Positions 51,913 to 61,266 of a DNA stretch of 64,000 bases are shown one piece after another (positions within the stretch are counted from its first letter, which is position 1; every line of letters begins with the position of its first letter). The DNA lies in assembly GCF_030034735.1 (NCBI RefSeq), contig NZ_CP125370.1, positions 4,449,001-4,513,000 on the forward strand, in the 5' to 3' direction. The DNA is from Paenibacillus sp. RC334 (GTDB lineage Bacteria > Bacillota > Bacilli > Paenibacillales > Paenibacillaceae). Under the pieces are notes generated by a model. The model ran no database searches and had not been told where the DNA came from. It worked only from the letters and a program-made list of their open reading frames with translations. The translations under genes and the position numbers were made by a program.

Positions 51913-52842
51913 CTACACGCCTTCTTTTCCTGAACCAATACTGCTCGCATACGTTTCCTTCAATCCGGCAGAGATGCCATATAGCGGCTCCCATCGAAGC
52001 CAATGTCTCGCGACTGCGTTGCTAAGACAGCTATGGTGAATGTCTCCCGCCCGCGCAGCTGAATACACGGGCCGAACGGACGAGCCGTGCAGCTTCAGCA
52101 AATCGTAGGCCAGCCGATTGATGGACGTGGTTCGTCCCGTACTCACATGTACCGTACGCTGATCCGCTGCACGTATAGCCGCCAGATTCGCTCTGACTAC
52201 ATCCTTGACGTACACGAAATCGCGGGTTTGCGTTCCGTCGCCGTGAATGAGCAAGGGGCTCCCTTTTTTCAGTCGATCCATAAAAAGAGCGACTACACCG
52301 CCCTCTCCCTTCGCGGCCTGACCGGGACCATACACATTCCCGTAACGCAAAATCGTGTAATTCATGCCATATAACCGATGAAAAAGACGGATATACGATT
52401 CTGCGGTCAGCTTGGAAAGCCCGTAGCCCGAAATCGGCTCCACAGGATCGTCTTCCTGAATACATTGCTTTTGCAGTTCACCGTATACGCCGGATGTGGA
52501 CGCAAATATCAGCTTGGATACACCGACTTCATGACAAGCCTGCAACAGATGAATCGTCCCCATCACATTCACATCTGCGTCCTCATCCGGTCGATGGATG
52601 GATTGCTGGACATCGGCCTGTGCCGCCAAGTGAAATACAATATCCGGGCTTTCCCGAATGAGCAGCGTCCGGGTCTCGGAGCTGCGGATATCCGCCATAT
52701 GCATGACCGCGCGCGGGTCCACATTTGCGACATTCCCGGTCGTCAGATTATCCAGCACATGCACCCTGATGCCCGAATCAGCAAGCGCACGCACCAGATG
52801 GGAACCAATAAATCCGGCTCCCCCGGTGACCAAAGCCTTCAC
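51913..52842 (-). CDS. NAD-dependent nucleotide-sugar epimerase/dehydratase
   Basis: 309 residues from GTG 52842 behind AAAGGAGG. An extended SDR of the UDP-glucose 4-epimerase type: VTGGAGFIGSHLVRAL (NAD loop), VFHLAAQADVQQSI, and the Tyr-Lys pair in GYGLSKLTAESYI. RYGNVYGPGQ and TRDFVYVKDVV are conserved. Part of the surface-glycan locus, oriented with the DUF1796 genes before it. Confidence 0.9.
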   Translation of the reverse strand: MKALVTGGAGFIGSHLVRALADSGIRVHVLDNLTTGNVANVDPRAVMHMADIRSSETRTLLIRESPDIVFHLAAQADVQQSIHRPDEDADVNVMGTIHLLQACHEVGVSKLIFASTSGVYGELQKQCIQEDDPVEPISGYGLSKLTAESYIRLFHRLYGMNYTILRYGNVYGPGQAAKGEGGVVALFMDRLKKGSPLLIHGDGTQTRDFVYVKDVVRANLAAIRAADQRTVHVSTGRTTSINRLAYDLLKLHGSSVRPVYSAARAGDIHHSCLSNAVARHWLRWEPLYGISAGLKETYASSIGSGKEGV

Positions 52843-52968
52843 TAGCGCACCCTCCTTTTGGACCAAAGCAAGTTTCTTCCTTTCCCATCATGTTATGCGG
52901 CGCTCTACAGCTTGGCGCAGGCACGAGCACAGACACCAAAGACAATCTAAGACGTACCTTCCAGTTGC

Positions 52969-53595
52969 TCAGACGTGTAGCCTGACGTTTGCCAGCATAA
53001 AGCGCCACATCTCATCCTGCCCGCTCCAAATATCCTCAGGCGGCAGCGCCACTGGAACCAGTTGCTCCAGCCCCCAATCCAGCTCCGTCACATCGGCAGC
53101 CCCTGTATAATCCACGAATAACAAGCGAAAATCGTGGGTAATCATCTGTGACAATACGGTGTGCAGTTCTACCGCCTGATCCCGACTGCCCCCCAGACGA
53201 ACCAGCAGCAAACAGGACGCAAGCGCAGATTTCTCCAATAGACGTGCGATGCGGCGATCAAGCGTCGTTTTGAATGCAGGATAGGAAGTCAGCTGCTCCG
53301 ATGTATTCAGGGTAACAGGAAAATGGTGTGCCGCTGTAATTTCATACGACGCGTCCTCGACCATGAAGTTATACTCGCCGTAATCATGCCCCGTCACACG
53401 CAGGCTGGCAAAGTCCATGAATCCGGCGAAACGGGCATCCAGCAAGCGACTGATCTGCGACAAGTTGCCGGAAATCATCCAGTCCAGCGGTCCCGCGTAT
53501 GGACGCAGTCCGTTTTTATCCAGCTGAATGGAAGGCAGGCAATGTCCTCCCAAGCTGAATACAGCGTCATAATCCCCCTGCAATCGCTCAAGCAC
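52969..53595 (-). CDS. DUF1796 papain-like cysteine-peptidase protein, copy 2
   Basis: 208 residues from GTG 53595, which overlaps the stop of copy 1 (GTGCTTGA). The DUF1796 motif DAVFSLGGHCLPSIQLDKNG with Cys, then GPLDWM, is clear. Homologous to copy 1 over the full length. Role unknown; members often lie beside glycosyltransferases in capsule or spore-glycan loci. The upstream open frame lacks a signal. Confidence 0.85.
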   Translation of the reverse strand: MLERLQGDYDAVFSLGGHCLPSIQLDKNGLRPYAGPLDWMISGNLSQISRLLDARFAGFMDFASLRVTGHDYGEYNFMVEDASYEITAAHHFPVTLNTSEQLTSYPAFKTTLDRRIARLLEKSALASCLLLVRLGGSRDQAVELHTVLSQMITHDFRLLFVDYTGAADVTELDWGLEQLVPVALPPEDIWSGQDEMWRFMLANVRLHV

Positions 53596-54235
53596 GCCGT
53601 CCTCCCCTTTCCGAAGATAGGGACATTCCCTGAAAAAGCGTACACCAGTGCGGATCACTTTTATAATTCCATACATCGGCAAAAGGCATTTCCACCGCGC
53701 ATACATTTGGAAGCTGCCAGTCGACCTCAGTCAGCTCTGTTACACCGGAACAGTTCACGATGAGCAGTCGAAATTCATGCGCCACCATGCCGTACAAGAT
53801 GCGCTCCAGTTCCTCTGCCTCTTCATAGGTTCCCAGCATACGGACGAACAAGCTGTGCTGCGCCTTCTGCGTTTTTGCAAAAAAACGTTCGATACGGCGG
53901 TCTATCTTCTCCCTGAACTCTGGATAAGTCGCCAGATCTGCGGACGTATTGCGTTCCTGCGGGAAATCATGTACCGAGATCACGTTATAATCGATATCCC
54001 TGACCATATAGTTCAGTTGGCTCGTACCAACGACACTTAAATTGGGAAAATCCATAAACCCGGAAAACCGGTTTTCCAGCAAGCGATTCACATCGGACAG
54101 CGTGTCAGACATCATCCAGTCCAGCACTCCGGCAAACGGCCGTAGGCGGTTTTTTTCCAATTGAATGGCAGGCGTGCAGTTTTGCCCCAAACTGAAGACC
54201 GCATCATATTCCCCTGCCAGCTGTGCAAGTCTCAT
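53588..54235 (-). CDS. DUF1796 papain-like cysteine-peptidase protein, copy 1
   Basis: 215 residues. ATG follows AAGGAGG. The DUF1796 motif is DAVFSLGQNCTPAIQLEKNR then GVLDWM with the candidate nucleophile Cys. The pattern SVHDFPQE and SLFVRMLG match family blocks. Precedes copy 2 with a stop-start overlap. The pair may work together in processing or binding surface glycans. Confidence 0.87.
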   Translation of the reverse strand: MRLAQLAGEYDAVFSLGQNCTPAIQLEKNRLRPFAGVLDWMMSDTLSDVNRLLENRFSGFMDFPNLSVVGTSQLNYMVRDIDYNVISVHDFPQERNTSADLATYPEFREKIDRRIERFFAKTQKAQHSLFVRMLGTYEEAEELERILYGMVAHEFRLLIVNCSGVTELTEVDWQLPNVCAVEMPFADVWNYKSDPHWCTLFQGMSLSSERGGRRA

Positions 54236-54435
54236 AGCCGTGCCTCCTTTTTAAAGCGACCCTTTCCTCAGGCCGCAGGTTGTTCCACTCTACATTACAT
54301 GCCAGCTCGGCTAAAAGGGTTGGACCCCGGCGCGTATTTTGTCAAAAAAGGCGTACAACTATCCAGTCCAGACACGGCCATTTTTCATATGATATAAGGC
54401 TGGTAACCTAACGGAATTCAAGGAGGCTTCATCAT

Positions 54436-54783
54436 ATGTCCGTGTTTCTTTTATCTGCTGATCATCACCTCGCTTATCACAGCGCCAGTATACAAAGCTG
54501 TCATGTGACCCTGTTCAATCGTGAAAAGAGACCTGTCGATGTAATGTTGGAAATAGGAAATGATAGCGGCGTTTTCCGACGACAACTACTTAGCCTGAGC
54601 ACTTCTCCCCAAGCCGGGTCTGTCGTACAGCTCAAAGATATGGAAACAGCCCAAAACCCTTTTTACCTGCGGGTGGTCACAAGTATATGCAATCCAGAAA
54701 CGTTATTTATTTTGGCTGAATTTGTGGAGAACGAGAACGTGGTCGCTATGCGTACAGCCAGTCATTTTACCGTGACGCCCTAA
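54436..54783 (+). CDS. Hypothetical protein next to the glycan locus
   Basis: 115 residues behind AAGGAGG. No family recognised. The middle is beta-rich (SCHVTLFNREKRPVDVMLEI, FYLRVVTSICNPETLFILAE), like small surface or spore-coat adhesin-type proteins. The start region has CATATGATA at 54386-54394, which resembles a SigK -10, but the -35 is unclear. Confidence 0.65.
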   Translation: MSVFLLSADHHLAYHSASIQSCHVTLFNREKRPVDVMLEIGNDSGVFRRQLLSLSTSPQAGSVVQLKDMETAQNPFYLRVVTSICNPETLFILAEFVENENVVAMRTASHFTVTP

Positions 54784-54808
54784 TACACGGACAGGAGAGG
54801 AAGAAAGT

Positions 54809-55231
54809 ATGCTAAAATACTCGGTGCAAAACAAAGCCGAAGCAGGCACACATGCGCTGCCTTTTCAGGTCACCGAACAGGAGAGCGTGCTATCTACGTT
54901 GATCATTCCTGCGAGTGAGTCTGAAGGAAGTATTGTCATTGAAGCCTCCTTGGCATGGGAAAATCCGCTGCTCAACTGGGATATCGGAGAGCTGGTTATC
55001 CGACTGCGTCGCAACGACGGTCAGGGTCCCGTGCTGGACTGGTTGCAGGATTCCTGCTATCAGGAGGGCTTTGCCGAGCTAAGGTATGAGGAAACTGTGG
55101 AACAGACAGCGCCATATGTTTATTGCCTGACTGTGCAATCGGCTGACCGTCGGGCCGTTGTCACCGGTCCACTCGTGATCCAAGGCTCAGTTTACGATGA
55201 TTCAGTTGATGGAAACCTGGACGAAACATGA
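54809..55231 (+). CDS. Hypothetical protein
   Basis: 140 residues from ATG behind GAGAGGAAG, 25 bases after the previous gene, so probably one operon. The composition is acidic with beta-strand pattern (STLIIPASESEGSIVIEASL; VIRLRRNDGQGPVLDWLQ). No family recognised. Ended by a strong terminator. Confidence 0.65.
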   Translation: MLKYSVQNKAEAGTHALPFQVTEQESVLSTLIIPASESEGSIVIEASLAWENPLLNWDIGELVIRLRRNDGQGPVLDWLQDSCYQEGFAELRYEETVEQTAPYVYCLTVQSADRRAVVTGPLVIQGSVYDDSVDGNLDET

Positions 55232-55244
55232 TCTGTAATCGCCC

Positions 55245-55282
55245 AAAAGGCAGGCTGGGAATCACGCCCCGGCCTGCCTTTT
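55245..55282 (+). terminator. Terminator of the two-gene unit
   Basis: AAAAGGCAGGC and GCCTGCCTTTT are perfect 11-bp arms with a 16-base loop. Confidence 0.85.
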
Positions 55283-55363
55283 ACACTTGCTCCACATATA
55301 ATGAAACAGTCGAATATTTATATGCATTACGGACGTTTCGGTTCAGAATGACGACTGTCACTC

Positions 55364-55537
55364 TCATCGCGTGGCTTGTTTCAGACGTTCCAGTATGTTC
55401 GCGTCCGGTAGCTTATAATGTTCTGGTAAAGAGGTGTTAATCCGATTCCATATTTCATAATCCACCTCCAGATCCAGGTGCGATTGCTCGATTTCAAAAA
55501 TACGGTTGTACAAGTCTCCAACTACAGGAAAAGTCAT
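55364..55537 (-). CDS. Short hypothetical protein
   Basis: 57 residues from ATG 55537, TFPVVGDLYNRIFEIEQSHL with LEVDYEIWNRI, following GAGGGGGATC. It starts 20 bases after the GT4 gene, so it may be an operon partner. The frame extends upstream to 55609 but overlaps the GT4 gene. No family recognised. Confidence 0.5.
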   Translation of the reverse strand: MTFPVVGDLYNRIFEIEQSHLDLEVDYEIWNRINTSLPEHYKLPDANILERLKQATR

Positions 55538-55559
55538 GATCCCCCTCCTCACTATCGAA

Positions 55560-56780
55560 TCAACGTACTTGCTTGAGCGCTTGCGCGTAAATATCCACGA
55601 GTCGTGCAATCATTACATCCAGAGACCACTGCGTGGTTCCCCATGCTTTGGCTCGGTTCCCCATAGCAATACGCACATCATCCTGAGCCAGTAAATGTTG
55701 CAATTGAGCTGCTAACGCCTCCACATCGCCAACCGGGGAGACCAGCCCAGTATGTTCATGCTCCACCATTTCCGGGAGTCCACCTGCATCCGATACCACT
55801 GCCGGAAGCCCCGAAACCTGCGCCTCCATAACCGAAAATGGCTGATTATCTTGTATACTCGGATGAACAAAAATATCCGCCAGTTGCAAGAGGGCAGGCA
55901 CATCCTCACGATGTCCGAGAAAAACTACCTCTTCCCTCAGCCCCAGCTCATCAGCCTGTGTTTGAAGTTCTTCCCTTTTGTCTCCCTCTCCGACAATCCA
56001 GCACACCCAATCTGTGCGCCGATCTTTCAGCAAACCAAGAGCACTCATTAAGTAGTGCAGCCCTTTGATATATACCAGCCGTGAAGGACAAATAATGACC
56101 TTTTTCCCCTCAGGTCGTGTGACATCCGTCCCCTTCGCGCAAACCTCCCAGAAGTGTTCGGTATCCAAACCATATTGGAAAGTAGCAATCTGTTGCTCAG
56201 GCACTTCAAACTCACGAATGAGCGTCTGCTTCATCCATTCCGTAGATGTAATTGTAATATCAGCGGATATAGCGCCATAGTGCTCCAGTGCCCAATAATA
56301 TTTCCATACCAACAACTCTCGATATCCCGGCTCTTGATCCCGTTCCATCGCCATCATGACTTCGCGGGCCAGCGAGCCGTGAATATTGGCGACCAATGCG
56401 CTATCTTTACGTTTGACTCGGCTTAGGGCACGTGTCGCAATGACATCCTGTGTATGAATGACATCGTATTGTTCAACTCCAAAATACGCCGCCGACAGTT
56501 CCATGCAGTATCGGTCTTTTTCCACCGTCTGCACCCAGGAGTCCTGATGTAATACAGGTACAACCGTCTCATTCAGCTTCGTGTTCAGCATGGGCAACAA
56601 CTGATCCTTCAGCAGCTCCCTATTCTCAAAAACAATATGGTATTTGGGTATATCCGGTCCGTTGCCCATCAAATCCACGGTGTGACCCAGCAGCTCCAGC
56701 CGTCGTTTAATTTGCAGCATAAACGGCCACACGCCTCCCAAATGAGGGATCGGCCAGTAGGTAGCCAACAAAATTTTCAC
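55560..56780 (-). CDS. Family 4 glycosyltransferase
   Basis: 406 residues from GTG 56780 behind AGGAGGAGG. KILLATYWPIPHLGGVWPFM is the GT4 start with the GGV loop; CPSRLVYIKGLHYLMSAL and HPSIQDNQPFSVMEAQVSG carry the donor site and EX7E. Likely adds a sugar to a surface or spore glycan. The frame upstream to 56876 is open but lacks a signal. Confidence 0.9.
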   Translation of the reverse strand: MKILLATYWPIPHLGGVWPFMLQIKRRLELLGHTVDLMGNGPDIPKYHIVFENRELLKDQLLPMLNTKLNETVVPVLHQDSWVQTVEKDRYCMELSAAYFGVEQYDVIHTQDVIATRALSRVKRKDSALVANIHGSLAREVMMAMERDQEPGYRELLVWKYYWALEHYGAISADITITSTEWMKQTLIREFEVPEQQIATFQYGLDTEHFWEVCAKGTDVTRPEGKKVIICPSRLVYIKGLHYLMSALGLLKDRRTDWVCWIVGEGDKREELQTQADELGLREEVVFLGHREDVPALLQLADIFVHPSIQDNQPFSVMEAQVSGLPAVVSDAGGLPEMVEHEHTGLVSPVGDVEALAAQLQHLLAQDDVRIAMGNRAKAWGTTQWSLDVMIARLVDIYAQALKQVR

Positions 56781-56814
56781 AACAGCCTCACCTCCTCCTG
56801 TCTCGTACGCTAAG

Positions 56815-57021
56815 CTACATTCCGTTACTTCCGTAAATTTGCTGAGAGCCCGACAGTGCATCTGTCCATACCGCAAAGAAACCGTTATTGGGCACGATGG
56901 TCACATCAATAAAATTACCGATGGTGACAACCGGAACCGGGCTGTTCCCGTTAGGATTAAAGGAACTATTGGTTACCAGAAGCACTCTGTTAAATTTTAT
57001 GCGCAGACTCCTGACAACCAT
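56815..57021 (-). CDS. Possible short hypothetical protein
   Basis: 68 residues, PVPVVTIGNFIDVTIVPNNG and AVWTDALSGSQQIY, upstream of the GT4 gene on the same strand. Protein-like composition but no good ribosome binding site, so the start is uncertain. It could be a truncated surface protein related to its plus-strand neighbour at 57107. Confidence 0.4.
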   Translation of the reverse strand: MVVRSLRIKFNRVLLVTNSSFNPNGNSPVPVVTIGNFIDVTIVPNNGFFAVWTDALSGSQQIYGSNGM

Positions 57022-57106
57022 ACAAGCTTTCTATTCAGTAGATTCATAGTATAGAAGCATCCCTACAGGGATTTTCCAATATTCTGTATTCGAGAGGATG
57101 ATTGTT

Positions 57107-57484
57107 TTGGCTTTTACAACCGGATATATGACAAACACTAGGGATTTTGGTACTGCCTGCTCCAATGTCGTTGTGAATCTGGTGAATGAGGATACGGTAA
57201 ACGCAGCAACCGTGACCATACAAATTTTTTTCTCGCTCGTACCGGATACCAAGATCCCCTTGTACGTAACATCGGTTAACGTACCTGCAAACTCCATTGC
57301 CCGACGCACCTTCTTTATACAAGGTGTGCTTGCCTATGAAGTGCAATACAACGTGGTCGCCGCTGTTCCATCCAATGTGGTTCTTTCCAACTTCGGTCTG
57401 GACCAGTTTGGCAATGTTGTGCAGGAGCATCGTGTCCTTCAATCGGAGCTGACCACGATTGCGGCCCTGTCTCCAGTTAGCTAA
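57107..57484 (+). CDS. Hypothetical surface-type protein
   Basis: 125 residues from TTG 57107 behind GAGAGG (ATG 57098 has no spacing). Hydrophobic and Asn/Val-rich with beta-strand pattern: FTTGYMTNTRDFGTACSNVV, VTIQIFFSLVPDTKIPL, NVVLSNFGLDQFGNVVQEHR. No family recognised. It converges on the GT2 gene with a 4-base stop overlap. CATAGTATA upstream resembles a SigK -10. Confidence 0.6.
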   Translation: MAFTTGYMTNTRDFGTACSNVVVNLVNEDTVNAATVTIQIFFSLVPDTKIPLYVTSVNVPANSIARRTFFIQGVLAYEVQYNVVAAVPSNVVLSNFGLDQFGNVVQEHRVLQSELTTIAALSPVS

Positions 57485-58680
57485 AAGCGACCCTGTTCCA
57501 GCGCCTGATGCAATCGATGGGTGTAATACACGTAATTCCATTCCGGCGGTACAGCGGTGACTTCCCGCCCGCTGCCTATGGTAGAGTGATCATCTGTATA
57601 GTAGGAAAAAACGTGGGTATTCGGCAGTGGGCGGAGTAAATCCGTCAGATACAGCAAATCCGTCACGGCGATATAAGGTTTAACCCCGTAGCATACAACA
57701 AAGCGGGTCACCGTTTCCCCAATGGCCTGAATCAGCGCTTCCCTCATGGAATATCGCGGTCTTGGAGTTACGATCAGGCGAGGGTCGAGCATGATGGGCA
57801 GGAAGGAAGAGGCGCCCTGTTCAGGCGTAAGATCCAGCAACCGCACCAAGCAATTGCTGTAATGCTGCTCCAGCAGCTGATCCAGCAACGGCTCAGCCTG
57901 AGTCATATCCGTAACGGGCATCAAAATGGTCATTTCAAGCGGGATACCCCGGCGCGCTCTCGTCTCATGCTTGGCGACTTGAAATGCGTGCCGCCAGCGT
58001 CGATGCTCCTTCTGGCTGTGCAAGCTGGCCGATACACTAAAAGCGGAATCCACCCGGTAATCCATAAGGACCTCCGGGATGAATTTCATGCTGCACTTCT
58101 CGGTCAGTCGCAGCCAGTAATCATAGTCCTCCACGGGTTGCAACCGATAGCCGCCGATCTGACGGGCATATTGGCTTTTGTACATAAATGAAACCCCAAC
58201 AATGCTGGCGTTCAGTAATTCGTGATGTGGCTGGCTCTGGTATCGGATCAGCGCTTGTTGATGCTGCTCGTCATACAACGGGTTTCCTCCAGCGTCAACC
58301 TGGCGGAAAGTGGAGAATACAAGGCCAAGCGAGTCGGGCCCCTGCTCCAGCTCTCTCCGCAATCGTTCAATAAAGAATGAATTATAAACATTGTCACTGG
58401 ATACCCAGGTCACATATGTGATCGCAGGATCTTCGAACAACTCGTCGAACCCCCGGTTGAGGGCATGTGATACTCCTTTGTTTTCAGGAAGTATAATCAA
58501 CTGAACACGCGGGTCCCCCCCTGCTGCATGGAACGCCGGTCCTACCATTTCCGGCGCTCCGTCAATAACGATGATGAAACGAAACGCTCCGTAGCTCTGG
58601 GCCAGTACGGACGAAATCGCCGCTTGTAGATAACCGATATCCTGTTTGTAGAGCGGCATTACAACCCCCGTATCTACCAT
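57481..58680 (-). CDS. Family 2 glycosyltransferase, two-part
   Basis: 399 residues from ATG 58680 behind AGGGGGA. The N-terminal domain is a GT-A family 2 enzyme: VVMPLYKQDIGYLQAAISSV, FRFIIVIDGAP and TWVSSDNVYN (the DxD-like SSD). GYRLQPVEDYDYWLRL carries the catalytic ED. A second region from about residue 250 resembles another, degenerate GT2 domain (MTILMPVTDMTQAEP). M 58713 is also possible. Confidence 0.88.
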   Translation of the reverse strand: MVDTGVVMPLYKQDIGYLQAAISSVLAQSYGAFRFIIVIDGAPEMVGPAFHAAGGDPRVQLIILPENKGVSHALNRGFDELFEDPAITYVTWVSSDNVYNSFFIERLRRELEQGPDSLGLVFSTFRQVDAGGNPLYDEQHQQALIRYQSQPHHELLNASIVGVSFMYKSQYARQIGGYRLQPVEDYDYWLRLTEKCSMKFIPEVLMDYRVDSAFSVSASLHSQKEHRRWRHAFQVAKHETRARRGIPLEMTILMPVTDMTQAEPLLDQLLEQHYSNCLVRLLDLTPEQGASSFLPIMLDPRLIVTPRPRYSMREALIQAIGETVTRFVVCYGVKPYIAVTDLLYLTDLLRPLPNTHVFSYYTDDHSTIGSGREVTAVPPEWNYVYYTHRLHQALEQGRF

Positions 58681-58709
58681 ATCAATCTCCCCCTGACAGA
58701 CTTCCGGAT

Positions 58710-59426
58710 TCATGAGGATAAACCGTTCAACAGCTGGCTGAAGCGATCTCGATACCGCGCTTGAGTTATGTTGTATTCCCGTTCAACGGCAGGCCAGTGC
58801 TTTTTTGTCCCCATTTCGTCATGCCAGCGATAGTTAACCAACGCTTCGTTCAGAAAAGGGAAAGGGTAACCCGCCAACATGACTCGATACCACATATCCA
58901 GATCATGGGTGTACGGCAGCAATTCATCGAACAGACCGATATGCGCAAACAGTTCCTTTTTGAACATGACAGTGCATCCATTGACCGGATTCCCTTGCTG
59001 GAAAAAACGGCAAAACTCCGGTATGGACGGAAATACGGCTGCCGCCTGCGGGTTCGTGATTTGGCTGTATTGATTGATAAGATTAAAATTGGTGTGAGAG
59101 ATATATGCCCCCTGTTCCACCATAAAGGATACCTGGTTGTTAATTTTGTCCTTGTGATAGATATCATCTGAGCTGAGCCACGCAATATATTCGCCGCTGG
59201 CATGCCGGATGCCGTGATTCAGTGCGCTGGCTGTTCCGCCATTGGATTTGCCCAAATAATATATATATGGAAGATAGGGCTGAAGCATTTCGGTATGTGT
59301 CGTGGAACCGTCATCAACGACAATAATTTCAAGCGGACCATAGGTTTGCTCCAATGCGCTTTGCACAGCCTTATCCACGTATCCACAGTTATAAAATGGA
59401 ATGACGATCGTTACACTCGGTCTCAT
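58710..59426 (-). CDS. Family 2 glycosyltransferase
   Basis: 238 residues from ATG 59426 (ATGA overlap with the upstream SDR). RPSVTIVIPFYNCGYVDKA, EIIVVDDGSTTHTE and WLSSDDIYHKDKINNQ are the GT-A motifs; LPYTHDLDMWYRVMLA supplies the conserved ED-like residues. Belongs with the sugar-nucleotide genes upstream. The frame reads on to 59648 in the upstream gene without a start signal. Confidence 0.9.
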   Translation of the reverse strand: MRPSVTIVIPFYNCGYVDKAVQSALEQTYGPLEIIVVDDGSTTHTEMLQPYLPYIYYLGKSNGGTASALNHGIRHASGEYIAWLSSDDIYHKDKINNQVSFMVEQGAYISHTNFNLINQYSQITNPQAAAVFPSIPEFCRFFQQGNPVNGCTVMFKKELFAHIGLFDELLPYTHDLDMWYRVMLAGYPFPFLNEALVNYRWHDEMGTKKHWPAVEREYNITQARYRDRFSQLLNGLSS

Positions 59427-60451
59427 ATCGTTCCTTCCTTTCCGACTCGGCGGTATCGAATCATATCCTCCAGCGATTGCCCCAGCGGTATGATCGGCCT
59501 CCATCCCATATCCTCCAGCTCCTTGGCCCGGTATGCATCCATATACGCTGACTCTGCCGCGTCCCCCCATTCGATGGCAACAGGTGTCTCTGCCATTGCA
59601 ACCATACGTTCCACGATATCTCCCAGCTCCACGATGCGGCCTGTGCAAACCGGGTAAACCTGCCCCGACACCCCTTGCTCCAGCAGCACACCGTATGCGC
59701 GGACGGCATCGCGCACATCGAGAAAATCACGCTGCGCATGCCGGGAAGATACCCGGAACGGTGCGGGTTCGAGTGCGGGCAAAGGCTCACATGCTGATTC
59801 GGTTGCTGGCTCCGTGTACGTGCGCTCCGTACGGATAATATGACCCGCCAGCAATGCGCAAAAGCCAGTGGATGGACCCGGCCCAATCAGATTACAAGGC
59901 TCTGCCAGCATGACGGATTGGTCAAACAACGTGCTCCAGGAGAGGGCGACTGCTTCTTGAAGGCTTTTGCTGAGACTATATGGATGCGATGGATGATACG
60001 GAGCCTGCAAAATTGCCTTTAGCCGGGAACCCACCACGACAATCCGGGCCTTTGGAAAAGGACGCAGCGCATCCAGCAGATACAGCGTGGACAGCACATT
60101 GGATTCCATGTAGAGCAGCGGGCTTCGCCAAGATTCGGGCACCGAATTTTTTCCACCCAGATGGAGCACATAATCCGGCGCAATCTGGCCAATCACTTCG
60201 CGAAGACGCTCCTTGTCGAGCAAATCGCATACATAAGACGTGATGTAAAAGCTGGTGCCGGAATCTACGCCGACGTTCTCATCACCGTTAAACTGCAAGA
60301 TCAGCTCCCGGGCGGAAGCAGTCGTGCGGGTCAGAGCCGCTACCTTCCAGCCGAGCTTTGCAAAATGGCGGCAGGCGTGTATCCCGGTATAGCCTGCCGC
60401 TCCGGTAATTACAATGACGGGCCGACGTTGTTCCGCTGTGCTTCTGTCCAT
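59423..60451 (-). CDS. NAD-dependent epimerase/dehydratase (SDR)
   Basis: 342 residues. VIVITGAAGYTGIHACRHFA is the NAD loop; VLHLGGKNSVPESWRSPLLY and SLSKSLQEAVAL (Tyr-Lys pair in YSLSK) are the active site region. GDP-mannose 4,6-dehydratase or UDP-sugar epimerase like. Overlaps capF-like (60409) by 43 bases and the GT2 start by 4 bases, so translation is coupled. Confidence 0.85.
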   Translation of the reverse strand: MDRSTAEQRRPVIVITGAAGYTGIHACRHFAKLGWKVAALTRTTASARELILQFNGDENVGVDSGTSFYITSYVCDLLDKERLREVIGQIAPDYVLHLGGKNSVPESWRSPLLYMESNVLSTLYLLDALRPFPKARIVVVGSRLKAILQAPYHPSHPYSLSKSLQEAVALSWSTLFDQSVMLAEPCNLIGPGPSTGFCALLAGHIIRTERTYTEPATESACEPLPALEPAPFRVSSRHAQRDFLDVRDAVRAYGVLLEQGVSGQVYPVCTGRIVELGDIVERMVAMAETPVAIEWGDAAESAYMDAYRAKELEDMGWRPIIPLGQSLEDMIRYRRVGKEGTI

Positions 60452-61266
60452 TCCAGCAGCTCCTTCAGCATAATGCTGTAGTGAGGAACATCGTAGAGCA
60501 GATCGGCCCGGGTAGAACGAAGTGTCCGGTCTTGAACCGGCTCATCCTTCAGCACGATCCGAATATCCTCCCTCTTCCAGATGTCCTTGAACAACAGCAA
60601 CAGATCATACTTGCTGATCGGTTCAGGATGAACCAGATGAATGAGTCCATCTAGCGGCTCATTCATCAACACCTGTATAGCCTTTGCCAGCTCCAGTGTT
60701 GTAACCCCGTTCCAAAAGACGCGGCGATACCCGTCAACGTCCCCACTCTGCTGCAAGAACCAGTTCAGCAGACCAATGCCCCCCGGCCGGATTTCCGGGC
60801 CGATAATGGAGGTGCGAATCGTCAGATGGCCCGGCGCCTTTACTTCCCCGAGTATTTTCGTCAATGCATAGGCGCTTGTCCCGTCAGGTTGATCCGTTTC
60901 TGCATATAAACCGGGTACCCGCGTCCCCTCGAATACACAGTCCGTACTGATATGAATGAACCGAGCACCGATTCTGTCCGCCGTCCGCTGGAGAAAGTGC
61001 GGCAGCAGGCCGTTAATTTGATATGCTGTAATCTGATCCGCTCCGGCATACTGGTTTAGCACACCCACCGCGTTAATAATGACGTCAGGTCGCACACTCC
61101 GCACCAGTTGCTCCACCATAAAGCTGTCATTCACATCCAGCAGCAGACCCCCTTTATTCTTGGGATCACGCGTGGTGTAGAACACATGATATCCGCCCTG
61201 CTTTTGAAAGTAATCGACCAGCACATGGCCTGCCATGCCGTTACCGCCCAAAATAAGCAGCTTCAT
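60409..61266 (-). CDS. RmlD-like nucleotide-sugar reductase
   Basis: 285 residues of the SDR/RmlD family: LLILGGNGMAGHVLVDYFQ, INAVGVLNQYAGADQ, ISTDCVFEGTRVPG and SAYALTKILGEV. It is short, without the cupin tail of CapF (about 370 residues). Between a 4,6-dehydratase and a UDP-GlcNAc 2-epimerase, it could be the 4-reductase of a UDP-L-QuiNAc pathway (WbvR type) or a short CapF of the UDP-L-FucNAc pathway. Confidence 0.82.
   Translation of the reverse strand: MKLLILGGNGMAGHVLVDYFQKQGGYHVFYTTRDPKNKGGLLLDVNDSFMVEQLVRSVRPDVIINAVGVLNQYAGADQITAYQINGLLPHFLQRTADRIGARFIHISTDCVFEGTRVPGLYAETDQPDGTSAYALTKILGEVKAPGHLTIRTSIIGPEIRPGGIGLLNWFLQQSGDVDGYRRVFWNGVTTLELAKAIQVLMNEPLDGLIHLVHPEPISKYDLLLLFKDIWKREDIRIVLKDEPVQDRTLRSTRADLLYDVPHYSIMLKELLEWTEAQRNNVGPSL

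Noticed and set aside
54386..54394. SigK promoter for the gene at 54436
   Set aside because: CATATGATA fits the -10 element but no properly spaced -35 was found; kept only as a weak hint.
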